A stretch of 64,000 nucleotides of DNA from Nymphaea colorata (lineage: Eukaryota > Streptophyta > Magnoliopsida > Nymphaeales > Nymphaeaceae): NCBI RefSeq assembly GCF_008831285.2, contig NC_045144.1, positions 24,569,716 to 24,633,715 on the forward strand, read 5' to 3'. The notes beneath the pieces were generated by a model. It ran no database searches. It worked only from the letters and a program-made list of their open reading frames with translations, and was not told the origin of the DNA. Shown here piece after piece: positions 36,171 to 47,816 of the stretch. Position numbers and translations under genes: made by a program. The stretch's first letter is position 1. The number at the start of each line of letters is the position of its first letter.

Positions 36171-37080
36171 AATGTTCTAAAAGACTATGAGGCTAAGAGA
36201 GGCGTCGAGCCTCTCGGAGGTGAGGCAAAGCAAGAAAATTGGAAAAAACAACTAAACTGGCAAGCCTATTAACAAGAAAATGATAAAACCCGCATTTAGT
36301 TCTTGTTAATTATCATCTTTCGTATACATATAATACCTAACATCACACTAAGCCATGACAAACAAATGCAGTACAAAAAATTGATCAATTTTACAAATGG
36401 GAATAAATGAAAATCATTAGTTATAATTTTAAATTTTATGCATGTAGGTGTAAATATAAAATATAAATGATAATAACAACCCTACGATTGTAATCCTTCA
36501 AGTCTATGTTTGGATGCTTAGGAGCTCAAGTTAGATATGTGAACACATGGTTCAGTTATTATGTTTTTTTTTTTTGAACCTATAATCTGCGATGAAAACA
36601 GGTTGGATGGTGACATGAAGCACAATACAGCCCTTTCCCACTAATTTACTAAATGAAGAATATCAACAACAGATCATGAAGTTATAAACTAGCTGACTTT
36701 GTTATAGTTATGCAAGAAAAGTAGTTTCCAGAGATTATGCACCTGCATTCACTAAAAAAACCTTCCACGGAAACCTGAATTTCATTGGAAAGTAGACACA
36801 ACACAAACAGAAAGATAATGAAGAAAACTAATATATGGTTTAATAACATGCGCATACACACCCCAGCAGCAGCCACATCAGTGGTGACGTTAGAGGAAAA
36901 TGAAGTTGCTGGTGTAGAGCTGACTCTACTGGTGAATCTGTCACGAGGCACGAGGCACACGTTCGGGTAAGTGCATGCTTCGGGCAAGAAGCACCTCTCC
37001 TCTTCACTTCGAGGCTTTTTTTGTAAAAAACTCCTTGAGGCTACAGTTCAAGGTATGAAGGGTGCACCTTTTACAACACT
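36171..37080. mobile_element. Candidate non-autonomous element with GAGGC-rich ends, 910 bp
   Basis: The left edge AATGTTCTAAAAG and the reverse complement of the right edge, AGTGTTGTAAAAG, form an imperfect terminal inverted repeat. Just inside each end lie GAGGC/GCCTC-rich blocks (36190-36230 and 36945-37045). This arrangement recurs in plant genomes as a short DNA-element type. The interior frames show no transposase. No clear target duplication. Confidence 0.5.
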
Positions 37081-37380
37081 ACTTAAAACTGTCATACTTT
37101 AGGCTAACTCTTACACAAATGGAAATTAGACAGACTGGTAGATGTTGTTGCATGGTTGATGGATGGATAAAAGTTAAAATTATAACCCATTGCTAAAAGC
37201 ACTACGAATTATTGCTGATACATCATAAATAGTCGTTGAAACCAAAGTGGCCAACACTTCCACTGACAATTTCAAATTTTTAGCTATCATGCAACATTTA
37301 GCAGACCACTGATTTCAATTCCCTCAATTCTTAACTTATTTTATTTTTAAAATACATTTAACAATAGTGCCTTTAAATAT

Positions 37381-38335
37381 TCTAGTCAACTCTCTCCCTC
37401 TTTTTCTCTCTCTGTTTCTTCCTGATTGCTGGCCCATCCATTGGTGGTGCAGCATCTCTCTCCCTCCCCCTGCCTCTCTCTCCTCTCTTGCTCTTGCCCT
37501 CTCATTCAACCCAAACTCCGCTCTGTAGTTGTTCTCTCTGATAGTCTTCATTGATGGTTCATGGTTCACCTGACGTGGTTCTCTGCTACCATCCTTGATC
37601 ACTGGTTTCTATTCCGGCCTGTGGTTGACTCTTCATTATCCTGCTCCCTGTTGCCCATCTTGGCTCCTGGTTGCAGGTTCCATTCCGGCTGGTTCGCACT
37701 GGCAGCATTCATCTTTGGTTTTCCACCTCTCACCCCTATTGTTTTCTGACATATTTTTCTCAGCTCTTCTACTGCTGGATTCTGGCCTTGGTACTCTCAA
37801 CTGGATTCGCCTTCTATTGTCACATCTTGTCTATCCAGCACTGACGTTTTACTGTGAAAGTCAGTAAAGGCAGTGTCATTGATACTTTTATTGGCGTTTC
37901 CGCACTATATTGTAAAAATTAACTTTTTAGTGTTATCTGCTGCTGGTGTGTTGTTTTTCATTTTTCATTGGATAGTTTGCTAGAGTATTGTGGCCTTCCT
38001 TGGTATGTGATTGTGCTTTGCTTGGCCTCATTAATGGCTCCTTTCTTGGCTGTTATGGATCTATTTGGGCCATTCTTTCGGTTTGGGGCATCACTTTGTA
38101 TTCTGGTGTCTACATTGCTTTTGTCTTATTGACTTGCTATATATTCTTGCATGTTTATCGGAGTTGTTTGACCCGTTTAACGAATTTTGTTTAGCAAGCC
38201 CTTTGTTTGCTACATATAGTGGTTTATGCCCTCCTCCACTAAGATTTGGTCATTTCTTTCTTTTTTATTTCATTCTACGCTAGAAGCAAGTATCTAACTA
38301 AAAAAAGGTTCAGTAGTAGCTTTAACTGTTAAACA
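37381..38335 (+). other. Pyrimidine-rich non-coding region, possibly a LINE 5' leader
   Basis: A long CT-rich tract (37385-37500) is followed by overlapping hydrophobic-looking frames caused by T-rich composition. It directly precedes the LINE-3 fragment on the same strand, so it may be a LINE 5' untranslated leader joined to a truncated body. No motif proves this. Confidence 0.3.
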
Positions 38336-38339
38336 AAAT

Positions 38340-39244
38340 TATATTATCATGGTTGGACTAAGAGCAATCTTGGTACCCACAAAATGCTTGGAACTGCCTC
38401 TGAGGAGCAGCTTGGTATAGCTGCTAGGACCCTGTCTTGCTTAAAATCCAGAATAAACTGAACCAGTGGAAAGGGAAACTATTGAGCTATGCAGACAGAT
38501 TTTGTTTGATCAAAGTTGTTTTCTTGGCCACTCCTAATTACTGTATTTTATTGTAAAATTTGCCAACTAAAATTTACAATGCCATGGAAGGATTATTTGC
38601 TAAATTGTTGCAGGGTGATTTTAGTTGATGTCATAAATTTCATCTTATTTCTTGAAGTGCTCTGTCTCACACCATGAACAAAGGGAGCTGTGTGGTTATT
38701 TGAAAGTTTACTGAGATGAATTTGGTATACGCACTCTATTATGATATAGAGCTATTTGTTGCCAATTTTTATGGGCAACACCTTGCAACGATAAATATCT
38801 TTCTAATAAAAATCATGGGATAACAGTTGAGGAAATAGGATATTGCTGCTATAGAGGGAATTATGAGAGTTAGGAAGAGTATTTACAAAGATATTGAATG
38901 AACAGTGAAATGTAGCTCATTAGCAAAATTCTGGTTTGATACCTGATGTGACAGTCCATTGATTAACTTTGTCTTAGGGGAGAATTTGTTAAATGTTGTA
39001 GATAATGTCTTTTTGGAAGTCTCGGATGCCATTTAATTTTATCATGCTAACCCTAACAGCTGAAAGGGAATGACCAGAGTGTGCCAAAGTTGCTAGGTAT
39101 CTCATTCAATGACAGAGATGACTATTTGATATGGTCTGATAGTGGATGAGTTATCTCTTCTAGAAAACAGGTGACATTATATCAGACTTAAAGCAAAAAT
39201 GCTTGAATGGCTAGTCAATTCCCCAGGGCCTACTGGTTTACATA
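38340..39244 (+). pseudogene. LINE reverse transcriptase C-terminus and zinc-domain remnant, LINE-3, first part
   Basis: Plus strand: INKLNQWKGKLLSYADRFCLI and KVVFLATPNYCI (about 38450-38550) match the conserved LINE block (L..W....LS.AGR..LIKSVL...P.Y). NLPTKIYNAMEGLFAKLL and W.G-equivalent text follow, then LISWSAL (about 38650; the VSW..VC region), SLAKFWFDTWCDSPL-type sequence (about 38920-38965; FW.D.W....L) and the start of the zf-RVT region (about 39115-39150). It stops where copia-3 begins. Non-functional. Confidence 0.78.
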
Positions 39245-39649
39245 TGTTCAAATTTTGTAAATTGCAAGTGCATGCTAAAGTGAGCAGAGGCAACTGCCAT
39301 GGCCAAATGTCATTGCAGTAGTGAGGATGCAATGGAACAGGGGCAACAACAAACGAGATAAACAATGAAAGCATCAGCAGAAATTCAGGAGAGAAACAAA
39401 GCATAGACTTTTTTGGTTGACACCTCTCTCCATTACATTTCTTATTGCAAGTTATATGAAAGACATAAAGAATGGTTATAGAATTGTGGTTTAGATGAAG
39501 TCTGAGATAATAGAAAATATTATGTACAATGCTTAATTATTTGATTGATGATTCTCCACAATGTGTGAATCTTCTCAACACTTGTAGAAGCTTCATTTGG
39601 TTCTCATTTGAAGAAATCTGGATCTGAATCAATACAATTGTGCACAGCA
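39245..39649 (-). repeat. Copia-3 3' LTR
   Basis: About 405 bp, homologous along its length to 43653-44068. On the minus strand it begins TGCTGTGCACAATTG directly after the polypurine tract GAGGGGGAGCC (39650-39660 on the plus strand). Confidence 0.82.
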
Positions 39650-39660
39650 GGCTCCCCCTC

Positions 39661-40450
39661 AAACTGGTGCATGCAAATCACGCAGGCCCAATTTGAATTT
39701 AAGTTACCGAAAGTGAATTCTGTCCAATGTTTACGTAATCAAATCAACAAGTTGATTTTGAGTTGAAACATGGGCTCTCTGAATTACTCCATCTTTGATC
39801 AAGTCAGGAACAAGATGACAATTGATCTCAATATGTTTCATTCATTTGTGAAATATGGGATTGTCTGAAACATGAATACCCACCTTGATGTCACAAAATA
39901 ATTAAATTCTTGAAATGTTTCTTAGCTGCAAATCATTCAATAATGCTCTCAACAACATAGTTTCGCAAACTACATAGGCTATACTCCGCTTCAGCCCACA
40001 AATACGCCATCATCTATTGTTTCTTTTTGTCTTCCAAGAGAAAAAGGACTCACCTAAGAACATGCAGTAACTAGAAACTAATCATCTAGTGTCTCTGGAC
40101 GTAGCCTAATCTGCATTGCAGTAAGCTATTAGTTGAAATTTTTGTTATGCATTCATAAATATTCCTTATCATGGATTGATGTTCAAATATTTAATTATTT
40201 TTATTGTTGCATCACAGTAAGATTTTCTCAACTGCTGCATAAATCTGCTGAGAACATAGACAGCAAGAAGAATATCTGGCCGTGATATGGTTAGATAGAT
40301 TAAAAGACCCAGCAAATAACAATAACTTGAAGGGCTCTTGAGCCACTTGATTTTCATATAGGACAATTTTAGACAACTGTGTATTTGAGTGTCCCCCAGT
40401 TGCATTTCTAGCATTTCTTTTTTTCTTTATAATGTTATACATATGCTTCC
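39661..40450 (-). pseudogene. Copia-3 RNase H and RT C-terminal remnant
   Basis: Minus-strand LLIYLTISRPDILLAVYVLSRFMQ (about 40320-40230) is the end of copia RT (Y.T.TRPDI..AV...S.FM). Then come CLWAEAEYSLCSL-type sequence (about 39990; the EAEY catalytic block) and, near 39700, KLGLRDLHAPV-like text before the polypurine tract, as in the RNase H tail. Broken by stops and frame shifts. Confidence 0.8.
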
Positions 40451-41366
40451 TTTGAGATATATAAATCCCTTTTTTTCTGTTCTTGACAATTCAATGTACT
40501 GAAAATATTTCAAGTGGCCAAGGTCTTTCATATGAAATTTGTAGCTAAACTTTCTTTCTGGTTACCTATGACTATGCGATTATCATTATAAATCAGCAAA
40601 ATGTAAAGTTGTTACCTTTGCTATGTGTGAACAATTAGCAAACACACTTCAATTGAGGAAATCCAAATTCAAGTTGGACAGTTATGACCAATTTTTGGGT
40701 GCCTGCTTTACATCTTACAATGACATGATCAGCTTGCAAATTCTTGTCTAACCCTCGCTACCATATCATTGAGGAGGTTGAATGTGTACTTCCTCTTGTG
40801 TTCACATTGCAAAAAATGCATTGTGAACATCTATTTGGAACAAAAACTAATGCATTTTAGTTGCAACCATTAGTTGACAGATCGTAGTTGTAATTTTAGC
40901 AACTGAATCATACATTTCACTGTAATCCAACCCTCGATTTGTAAACAGCCCTTGGCTACTAGCTAGACTTTGGACCGTTTGATTTCTTCAGTCACTTTAT
41001 ACTTTAGTCTATAAATTCACGCACAGGCGATTGGCTTAATTCCAGAAAGAAGATGCACTAAAATCCAAGTTTGTTTTGCTTCCAATGCATTAAACTCTTC
41101 AATCATTGCTTGACGCTAGCTTGGATCTTTAACAACCTAATTGCAGGAAGTTGGTTCACTAACTTGAGACACATTCAATAGAAATGAACGATGATTTGGT
41201 GGAAATGTGGAGAATGACAACAATAGGTATTGCATGTTCATTATTTAGTGGTTCTGAGATCAGATTTGGTTCATGAAATGAATCAATTTCTACATACTAT
41301 CTCTGCTAAAGAAATTTTTTTCTTTCTAAATCAAATACAATGTATGCTTTTTGCCCAAATACATAC
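40451..41366 (-). pseudogene. Copia-3 reverse transcriptase remnant, strongly decayed
   Basis: Position and strand fit the N-terminal RT half. Only weak minus-strand matches remain, such as the region near 41110 resembling W..A...E..AL and sequence near 40960. Called mainly from element layout. Confidence 0.5.
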
Positions 41367-42031
41367 CTAGTAAAAATACATCTTCATTTTAACATCAAAT
41401 TTTGAAGTTGAGTTCAATTTGGTTGCAAAGCAAGGGCATCCAAAAACTTTCAAATGAGTATAGGATGGTTTTCGATTGAATAAAATCTCAAATGGTGTTT
41501 TGCCTTCTAATTTTTCACTAGAAGTCCTGTTGATTAACTTCCATTTCATTCCCCTGATAAACACAGAGGTAAATTTGCTTTATGTTTGAGAGCATAAGTG
41601 ACGTCAAGTATGTGCCAATGCTTCCACTCTACAACACCAAATTTTTGTGGTGTGTAGGGGCAGCCATGATAGTGTAATATTCCTTTACTTTGTAGAAATA
41701 ATTCAAATCATGTATAAAAAATTCAAAACCCCTGTAGGTTTTGAACTTTAATTTGCTGTTTTTAAATTGGTACTGATTCATTTCACTTTAAAAAATTCAA
41801 AATTTAAATAATGTATAATAGACCAGTTTCATATTTATGTTCCATAAAATATGCCCACACAACTCTTGAATGATCATCCACTATAGTTAATAGATGACGA
41901 GCACTATTAAAGGAAGCAACAAAATAGGGTCCCCATAGATCAACATGCACATACTCAAATGCATGGTTTGCTTGGAAGTTACTCAGCTCAAATGGTAGTC
42001 TAGTTTGTTTGGGTAAAATGACATATTTCAT
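41367..42031 (-). pseudogene. Copia-3 integrase remnant
   Basis: Minus-strand FEYVHVDLWGPYFVAS and LTIVDDHSRVVWAYFM (about 41960-41850) carry the first catalytic Asp and the DDHSR motif. [28 protein letters not shown] (about 41510-41425) is the post-core block linking to RT. The middle of the core is frame-broken. Confidence 0.87.
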
Positions 42032-43602
42032 AATACTGATTTTTCATATGTATGATGGAATCCTGAGCTTGGGACAACTTGTTTTTGAAGTTTGAAGGAT
42101 GACCTAGGCACCAATACCACATGTTGATTTTGTTTAGTTAAGTCAATGAAGCAAAGGCGCTCTTATCTTCATGATCTTTAGGATGTGCTTGAAAGTGAAA
42201 CAGTCCCTGCCACAATTCACTGTTTCAAATCACCATCCTAGAAATAAAGTCCTGCAGAAAAACAACCTTTATTAGATAAGATAACAACACAGGATGTATG
42301 AGAAATCAATTGGCTAATAGACAATAGATTAAAGATGAAGTTTGGTATATAGAAGACTTGATTGAGCATGAGTTCAATCGCCACAATAGGTGGCATATAC
42401 AACATTGTTATTAGTTAGTAAAATAAGGCAATGAGAGACATTGATCATAAATTTCATAGATCGAGGTATGTGGTCAATAGCTCCACTAATTATAATCCAC
42501 AACTTGGATTGGGTACAAGGCATACCAACAAAAGTAATTTGTGATGAAGAAATAGTGTTGTTTGGTTTTTCATTAAGCAACTGTTTTAGGAGGATTTATT
42601 TATCTATAGTGAAGGCTGGTGCCATCTCCTTGCTGGTCTGTTTAAGTAACATGTCAGAGGCTGAATTACTGTTGGCAAACAACTTGTTCTTCTCTACTTC
42701 AACCTACGTCTCAGTAACATGTTTCTCTGATTTTGATTCAGGATTGTCGAATGGAGGTGGACAATCCTTCAGCTTAAACCTCCTTTCCCTTGAATGGCCA
42801 GTGATTGACAATGTGTGCAGAAATATTTCTTCCTCTGGTTCTTGTTTTTGGTTGATTTAGAGTCCTAATTTGCTGCTACTAGTCTAACATGATCCACAAT
42901 TGAGTGCATACGAGCCTCACACTGCTTCTCTTCCAATAGAACAAGTGAGTATACTTTCCCAATAGTGGGAAAAGCATCCAATGACAAAATTTTCCATTTA
43001 ATGCTATTAAATGAGTCATTTAAACCCATTAAGAATTGTATAATACAATCTTCTTGCTGCTAAGTTACCACTTTTAAAGGGCTTTACAGAAAAAAGTAGG
43101 TAAAGTGCCGCTTTATGATCATTCATCTCAAAGAGCTTCAAGTTTGGTGAAGTGCCGATTATGATTGCTACTGTAATTTAATCGGCTTATGGTTGAATTT
43201 ATTTGATACTTGCGAGATGAGGTGCTTTAAGTGAGTTATTCATTCAAGTCCATCCACACTTCCCTAGCCATTTGGGCATAGATTAGGCTGGTAGCAAGTT
43301 CATGTAAAAGGGAGTTTAGTAGCCATGAGAGCACCATATCATTGTTGTGTCTCCAAAATATGTAATTAGGTGTTGTTACATTTGATGCAAGCATACTTCC
43401 ATTAATGAATCTTAACTTATTCTTGGTGGAGAGGAGCCATCACCATTGTGTTGCTCCACATCAAATAGTTTTCACCAGTAAGTAATTGGCACACAAGAAC
43501 AGTCCCTGTGCTATCTACATGGTGTAAGTAATAGGGGTTTACGATTTCTATATTTCTCAGACCAAATACTGGCTCAGATGATGCATTAGGAGCTTCACAC
43601 AT
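42032..43602 (-). pseudogene. Copia-3 gag and protease region remnant
   Basis: The minus-strand start near 43530 reads NPYYLHHVDSTGTVLVCQLL, then GENYLMWSNTMVMA: the N-terminal gag block (NP..LH..D..G..LV...L.G.NY..W...M..AL). The middle is decayed. Near 42500 ITFVGMPCTQSKLWIISGAIDHI-like text is the protease site with SGAIDH. A GAG-pre-integrase stretch follows to 42032. Confidence 0.72.
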
Positions 43603-43637
43603 TTGAGATGCATGAATTGTAGGATTTGAAGATGCCA

Positions 43638-43650
43638 GGCTCTGTTACCA
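43638..43650 (-). other. Copia-3 primer-binding site
   Basis: Minus strand TGGTAACAGAGCC, two bases inside the 5' LTR; an initiator-Met tRNA-type site. Confidence 0.85.
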
Positions 43651-43652
43651 AA

Positions 43653-44068
43653 TGTTAACTGGACAAGGTTACAACTAACTTCCTTGAACAAAGAAGGAGA
43701 CTGTTGTGACAAATGTCTTTACAGTAGTGAAGATGCAATTTATAGGGCCAACACACAGGAAAGATAAACAGAAAAAGCATAAGCAAAATGCAAGGGAGAA
43801 GCAGAGCAATGACTTCCTTTATTGCTTGACACCTTTCTCCATTACATTGCTTATTGTAAATATATATGGAATACACAATGGCTGACTACCCATGTGTGGT
43901 TCACAATCTTCAAATGCAATTTGAGATAATATAAAATATCTTGTATAAAGCTGAATTATTTGATTCATGATTCTCTACCATATGTGAATCTTCCAAAGGC
44001 TTCCAGGACCTTCATTTGGCTTTCATCTGAAGAAATTTGGATATGGTTCAATACAATTTTGCACAACA
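43653..44068 (-). repeat. Copia-3 5' LTR
   Basis: 416 bp; on the minus strand it starts TGTTGTGCAAAATTG and ends AGTTAACA. Confidence 0.85.
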
Positions 44069-44360
44069 ATAATAGGTAGAGAGAATAGATTAAGGTTATG
44101 TTGGAAAGGTCTTATGTAGATAACATTAAAGAGGTTAATAAGTATGAAGAGATGAAGTGACATTGCTTTCAGTAACAGCTATGTTTCAAGTAAGATTGTT
44201 TCCTTGCAAAATGGGCAGAGGATAGGGCATGTGGCCTAATTGATTTCAAATCCTTTTTGTTTTTGAGTATTCGTTTGTATAAAATTTTATTTCCTCTTTC
44301 TCTATTCATGTATTCTTTCGGATTCCTTTATAATGTAATTGCTATTATGCATAAAAAAGA
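44069..44360 (+). pseudogene. LINE-3 remnant, second part (3' end)
   Basis: Plus strand sequence right of copia-3 includes CFLAKWAEDRACGLIDF-type text and a T-rich tail with FPLSLFMYSFGFLYN, resembling the very end of plant LINE ORF2 and its 3' flank. Assigned mainly because copia-3 interrupts LINE-3. Confidence 0.4.
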
Positions 44361-44659
44361 CTTGTCGAACAAAGTAAAATTATAAAATCATAAAACAATT
44401 ATTCCACCCCGCTTTTCTCATACAACAATATCCTTAGATTGTCATGTATGTTAAATTGCTTTTTTTTTCTTTTGCAAAATACACTAGTACTTCTTAATTC
44501 ATTTATTTTTGTGGTAGTTGATAATTTCTTGATTCACATGCATTTCCTTTAAAATTTTTTCCATGCAATAGACTTTTTCATTGTTAATTTGCTATTGAGT
44601 TGTCTGCATTTTTCATAGTCTCGTCCAATGCCAAAAGTAAGTATTAAATATACTGACCA

Positions 44660-45970
44660 ACCAACTTAGCTTTTGAAAGTAAAACAACAAAACCACAGAA
44701 ATCATAAAATACACAATGAATAGAAAGACCCAATTTGACACATTGATAGCATCAGAATTAAGAAATATGGAGGATATCAGGTAATAAAATATTGAAAAAG
44801 CGGAATGGATGTGAATATCAGTATCCCGGATCTTCCTTTCCTCTGAAGGATATTCATGTGCTTCAATGTAGACCTTGGAAGGAGGTCATTGGTTTTTTTC
44901 GTAGGCCCAACCCTCTCAACTCTTTGGATGAGTGGTTGATATTGCCAGTATTCCATCTCGTGGAATATGGCATTGAATGTATAGTGTTGTTTTTCCTTTT
45001 TCTTGTACATATTCTCCATTCGTTTTAGTTTTTAATAATAATGGCCAGGGAGAGCTCTCCCCCAACAGTGATTGCTTCCGATAGCATCACAAGAAATATG
45101 GAGTAAAAGTGAATCATTGTCCACTATGTCGGTGTTTATGATTTTTTCTTATATTTAAATAATGGTCATCGCTTTCAAAATGTAAACAATGAAAGGATCA
45201 TTAGAGTAGAAAAGAAAATTAGTAAATATGTATCTTCAAGGTTTAATGTCTGACTACATAGTTTTTATACCATCATTTTTAGTCAAAATGAATTTCAAAT
45301 GCTTTCTTTTTTTTGCTTCTTATTTTTTTCCCGTCAACTTAATTAGCTTCTGTTGACATTATATGACTACAAACATTGAGTTTATTTCAACATATAGAGA
45401 CAAAAATGGTTGTCACTAGAATCATATTCTTTCTTGTTATTCTATTTTTAAACCCTGCAAAAATCATATAACTTGCTATAAACTTATGACTAACTTATTT
45501 TTATATATTCTAATGTAGTGATTTTATACTAAGAGAGAAATTTATAAAAAAATCATCCATTCTATTTTTTTAAAATAGAAACAACTGTAGGAAATTAAAG
45601 GAGAAAAAAAAGTGATTCTTACTTAAAAGTACGTACATTTTCATTAATTTTGTTTTTTTTCAATTTGTCTGTAATAAATAAAGGTGCGTCCCTTCTAAAA
45701 TAAAAGTCTAGTAATGCTAGCTTAAAAGTACAAACTTATCATTGTTTCTAAATATATTATTTCATTATCCTGGCAACAACGTTAAAAATAGCTTTTCCTA
45801 AACCCATGCCAGTTTACTAATTTCGACTCTGCATGTATGCATTTTTATGAAATAAAGAGCATGGAGACTTTTACTGGAAAAAATTTTCTTTTTCAGTCCT
45901 TTACAAATGGAGTCTTATTCATTTCATCCCAAGATTAATGAATTTCCAACAAAATAAACTCATATGAATT
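44660..45970 (+). repeat. Dispersed non-coding repeat, copy B
   Basis: Ordered word matches to 22590-23680 (see copy A), including CAATGAATAGAAAGA versus CAATAGAAAGAACTG, the TTTATGATTTTTTCTTATATT versus CTACGATTTTTTTTTCTTTG block, and GGTGCGTCCCTTCTAAAATA. The frame pair at 44777-45028 is not conserved in copy A, which argues against a gene. Confidence 0.5.
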
Positions 45971-46786
45971 TGTTATTTTACAAGAACATTCCTGTCTTTT
46001 GCGGCTTAGCTAAATTCTCTTTTGCTCAAAGGAAAGAAAGACATTTCACTCGCACTAAAACTGTTTGAGTGTGGATAACTTTGTTTCCTTTTAAGGGTCC
46101 ATTTGAATACCGTGAACTAAGTACTTGGGCTTAAAACTGCTGCGTATTTAGGACTGGTATTTTCTTTGGTGGAATTTTTGTTTTACCTTTCATTTACCTA
46201 TTTGTTTGCCTTTATAGGACTTTTCTTAAGGGTTTTGAGAAGTTAGCAGCTAATTTTTTATTTTTGTAGCATTAAAGTTTTGAGTTTGAGTTGTGTGTGC
46301 TGCTTGGTGCATGCAACAAGCGTACGCCAAAACAAAAAAAAAATGGGACTTTTTTGAAACTATTGAAAACAGAATGTCATTTTAAGTCTTTCACATTTTT
46401 CAATTTCTTCTTTTGTCTTTACAAAAAATTTCTTTTTTTGTCAAACAGGAGCATTTTGTCATTAACTATACTGGTGGTGCACAAAATTTTGGTGCACAGT
46501 AAGGTGTAAAATCAGGTTTGTAAAGTTTCCCGTGTTCAAATGGAATTTTAATACTGGAACTAAAGTTTCATCATGCCTCTAAAACTCGAACCACTAAAGT
46601 TTCATAATTGTCTATGGGAACTTTGCTCCGAATTTGAACTAAACTTCCATCTCTTCAGTTAAATTTAGTGTATGCAAATGGGCCCAAGGGTGAGGTGGTG
46701 GAGGTTATATGAGTCTCTTGCACAAGGAGGTCTTTTCATTGTTAGTGTAAATTAAAGCATTGCAATTTTCAGCGTTCTTCTCTATT
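45971..46786. other. Intergenic, possible LecRK-3 upstream region
   Basis: No gene recognised. The last few hundred bases would be the LecRK-3 promoter if that copy arose with its flank. Confidence 0.45.
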
Positions 46787-46965
46787 ATGGTTATTCAGCT
46801 GTCAAGTTTTCTCCAGTTCTTCCTTGCCGTTCCTATCTGCAGATCACCTGCAACTAATATACGCAACAGCACCTTTCGCTGCAATGGCTTCCACCGGAAG
46901 ACTTGAGCTTATCTGGCTCTGCAACCATTACCAGCGTGGGGGGCCTTTCCCTGACCAACAGCCAC
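46787..46965 (+). pseudogene. LecRK-3: N-terminal fragment of an L-type lectin receptor kinase
   Basis: Plus-strand ATG at 46787 opens a signal-peptide-like stretch (MVIQLSSFLQFFLAVPIC). Then STFRCNGFHR is followed, after a one-base frame shift near 46900, by DLSLSGSATITSVGGLSLTN. This parallels the LecRK-1 string FNGFKSSDLNLSNSATIT...GALSLTN. The fragment ends exactly where the copia-5 LTR starts at 46966. The remaining lectin, membrane and kinase parts are absent, because the right side of copia-5 is itself truncated at about 53147. About 60 codons of an expected 650 or so. Confidence 0.8.
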
Positions 46966-47245
46966 TGAAGAAATAGACAAAGAGAGTAACGCTCAAGGAC
47001 TCAGCAAGACCAAGAGTGACTCTTCTTCACTTATCTTTTCTTTTGTAGTTTACAATGACGAGAGATGCAGCCATAAAGAGGAAGGAGAAGAAACAACCTC
47101 AGAAACATGTAGGAGAGAAAAACGAAAGGTTATCTCTCCATGAACAAAAAGAAATACAAATAGAGTAACCAAATTGGCAATATCTCAATACAAAGAAAGA
47201 AGGATAACATCGTTAAAGGGCTCTCCAATCATATCTTGTTTAACA
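46966..47245 (-). repeat. Copia-5 3' LTR
   Basis: 280 bp bounded by TG and CA on the minus strand. It is defined from the polypurine tract on one side and the break in LecRK-3 homology on the other; no second LTR is present in the window. Confidence 0.65.
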
Positions 47246-47561
47246 CTCCCCCTCAAGTTGACAATCCGGGATATCCACGATTCTCAACTTGATCATCTTG
47301 GTTAAACTATCTTGTGTGACAGCCTTAGTAAATATATCTGCATATTGATCTTCAATCTTCACAAACGTTGTAGTTATCTCCTTGTTTTGAACTTTCTCTC
47401 GCATAACATATCAATCGATTTTTGCATGTTTTGTTCTCTCAGAAAAAAACAAATTATAGCTATGTGAATCGCTGACTAATTGTCACAATATAAATTCATG
47501 GGCTTAACTTGTTTGAAGCCAACCTCCTCGAGTACAGATTTAAGCCAAACAAGTTCACAAG
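46966..47561 (-). mobile_element. Copia-5: old copia element, 3' part (LTR plus RNase H tail)
   Basis: Minus strand. The LTR at 46966-47245 begins TGTTAAACAAGATATG and ends CTATTTCTTCA. A polypurine tract GAGGGGGAG precedes it (47246-47256). The RNase H tail to 47561 contains the usual ..EDQYADIFTKAV-type region near 47340-47300 and LCDN-type sequence near 47490. The coding sequence continues at 52921 because copia-4 is inserted at 47561/47562. Confidence 0.78.
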
Positions 47562-47816
47562 TGAAAAGCTTGAGGAATGAGAGAGCACAAGGGAATGAAA
47601 GAAGGAAGAAGATTCAGAAATGGAATCACTTGTATGTATGCTATTGATTATACAAGGTATTTATGGAGTACAAGAGAGATGACATTACAATGAATAAGGC
47701 AAGAAATAAAATTGTAGAATCAGATCCCAAATTAATAGTAATTGATACGATTTTATTTGTTGCAGAAATGATTTAGTAATTTAAGATCTTTCCTAATTCA
47801 AGATCATTCCTTAACA
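47562..47816 (-). repeat. Copia-4 3' LTR
   Basis: 255 bp; minus strand TGTTAAGGAATG ... AGCTTTTCA. Preceded by polypurine tract GCGGGAGGC (47817-47825). Confidence 0.93.

Larger units (their letters stand above)
39245..44068 (-). mobile_element. Copia-3: Ty1/copia retrotransposon, degenerate, minus strand
   Basis: LTRs at 39245-39649 and 43653-44068, PBS and polypurine tract at the proper edges, and gag, integrase, RT and RNase H fragments in copia order. It lies inside a LINE remnant. The flanking 5-mers (ACATA and ATAAT) do not match, so either the outer 3' LTR edge is misplaced or the duplication has decayed. Confidence 0.85.

Noticed and set aside
37561-38283. Long hydrophobic plus-strand frames that could suggest a membrane protein
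   Set aside because: Overlapping frames are all hydrophobic because the region is pyrimidine-rich; no start context or conserved motif, and a LINE follows.
39240-44073. Target duplication for copia-3
   Set aside because: Flanking ACATA and ATAAT do not match, so no duplication is claimed.
44777-45028. Opposed frames of about 80 codons in the dispersed repeat
   Set aside because: Not preserved in the related copy at 22590-23680.
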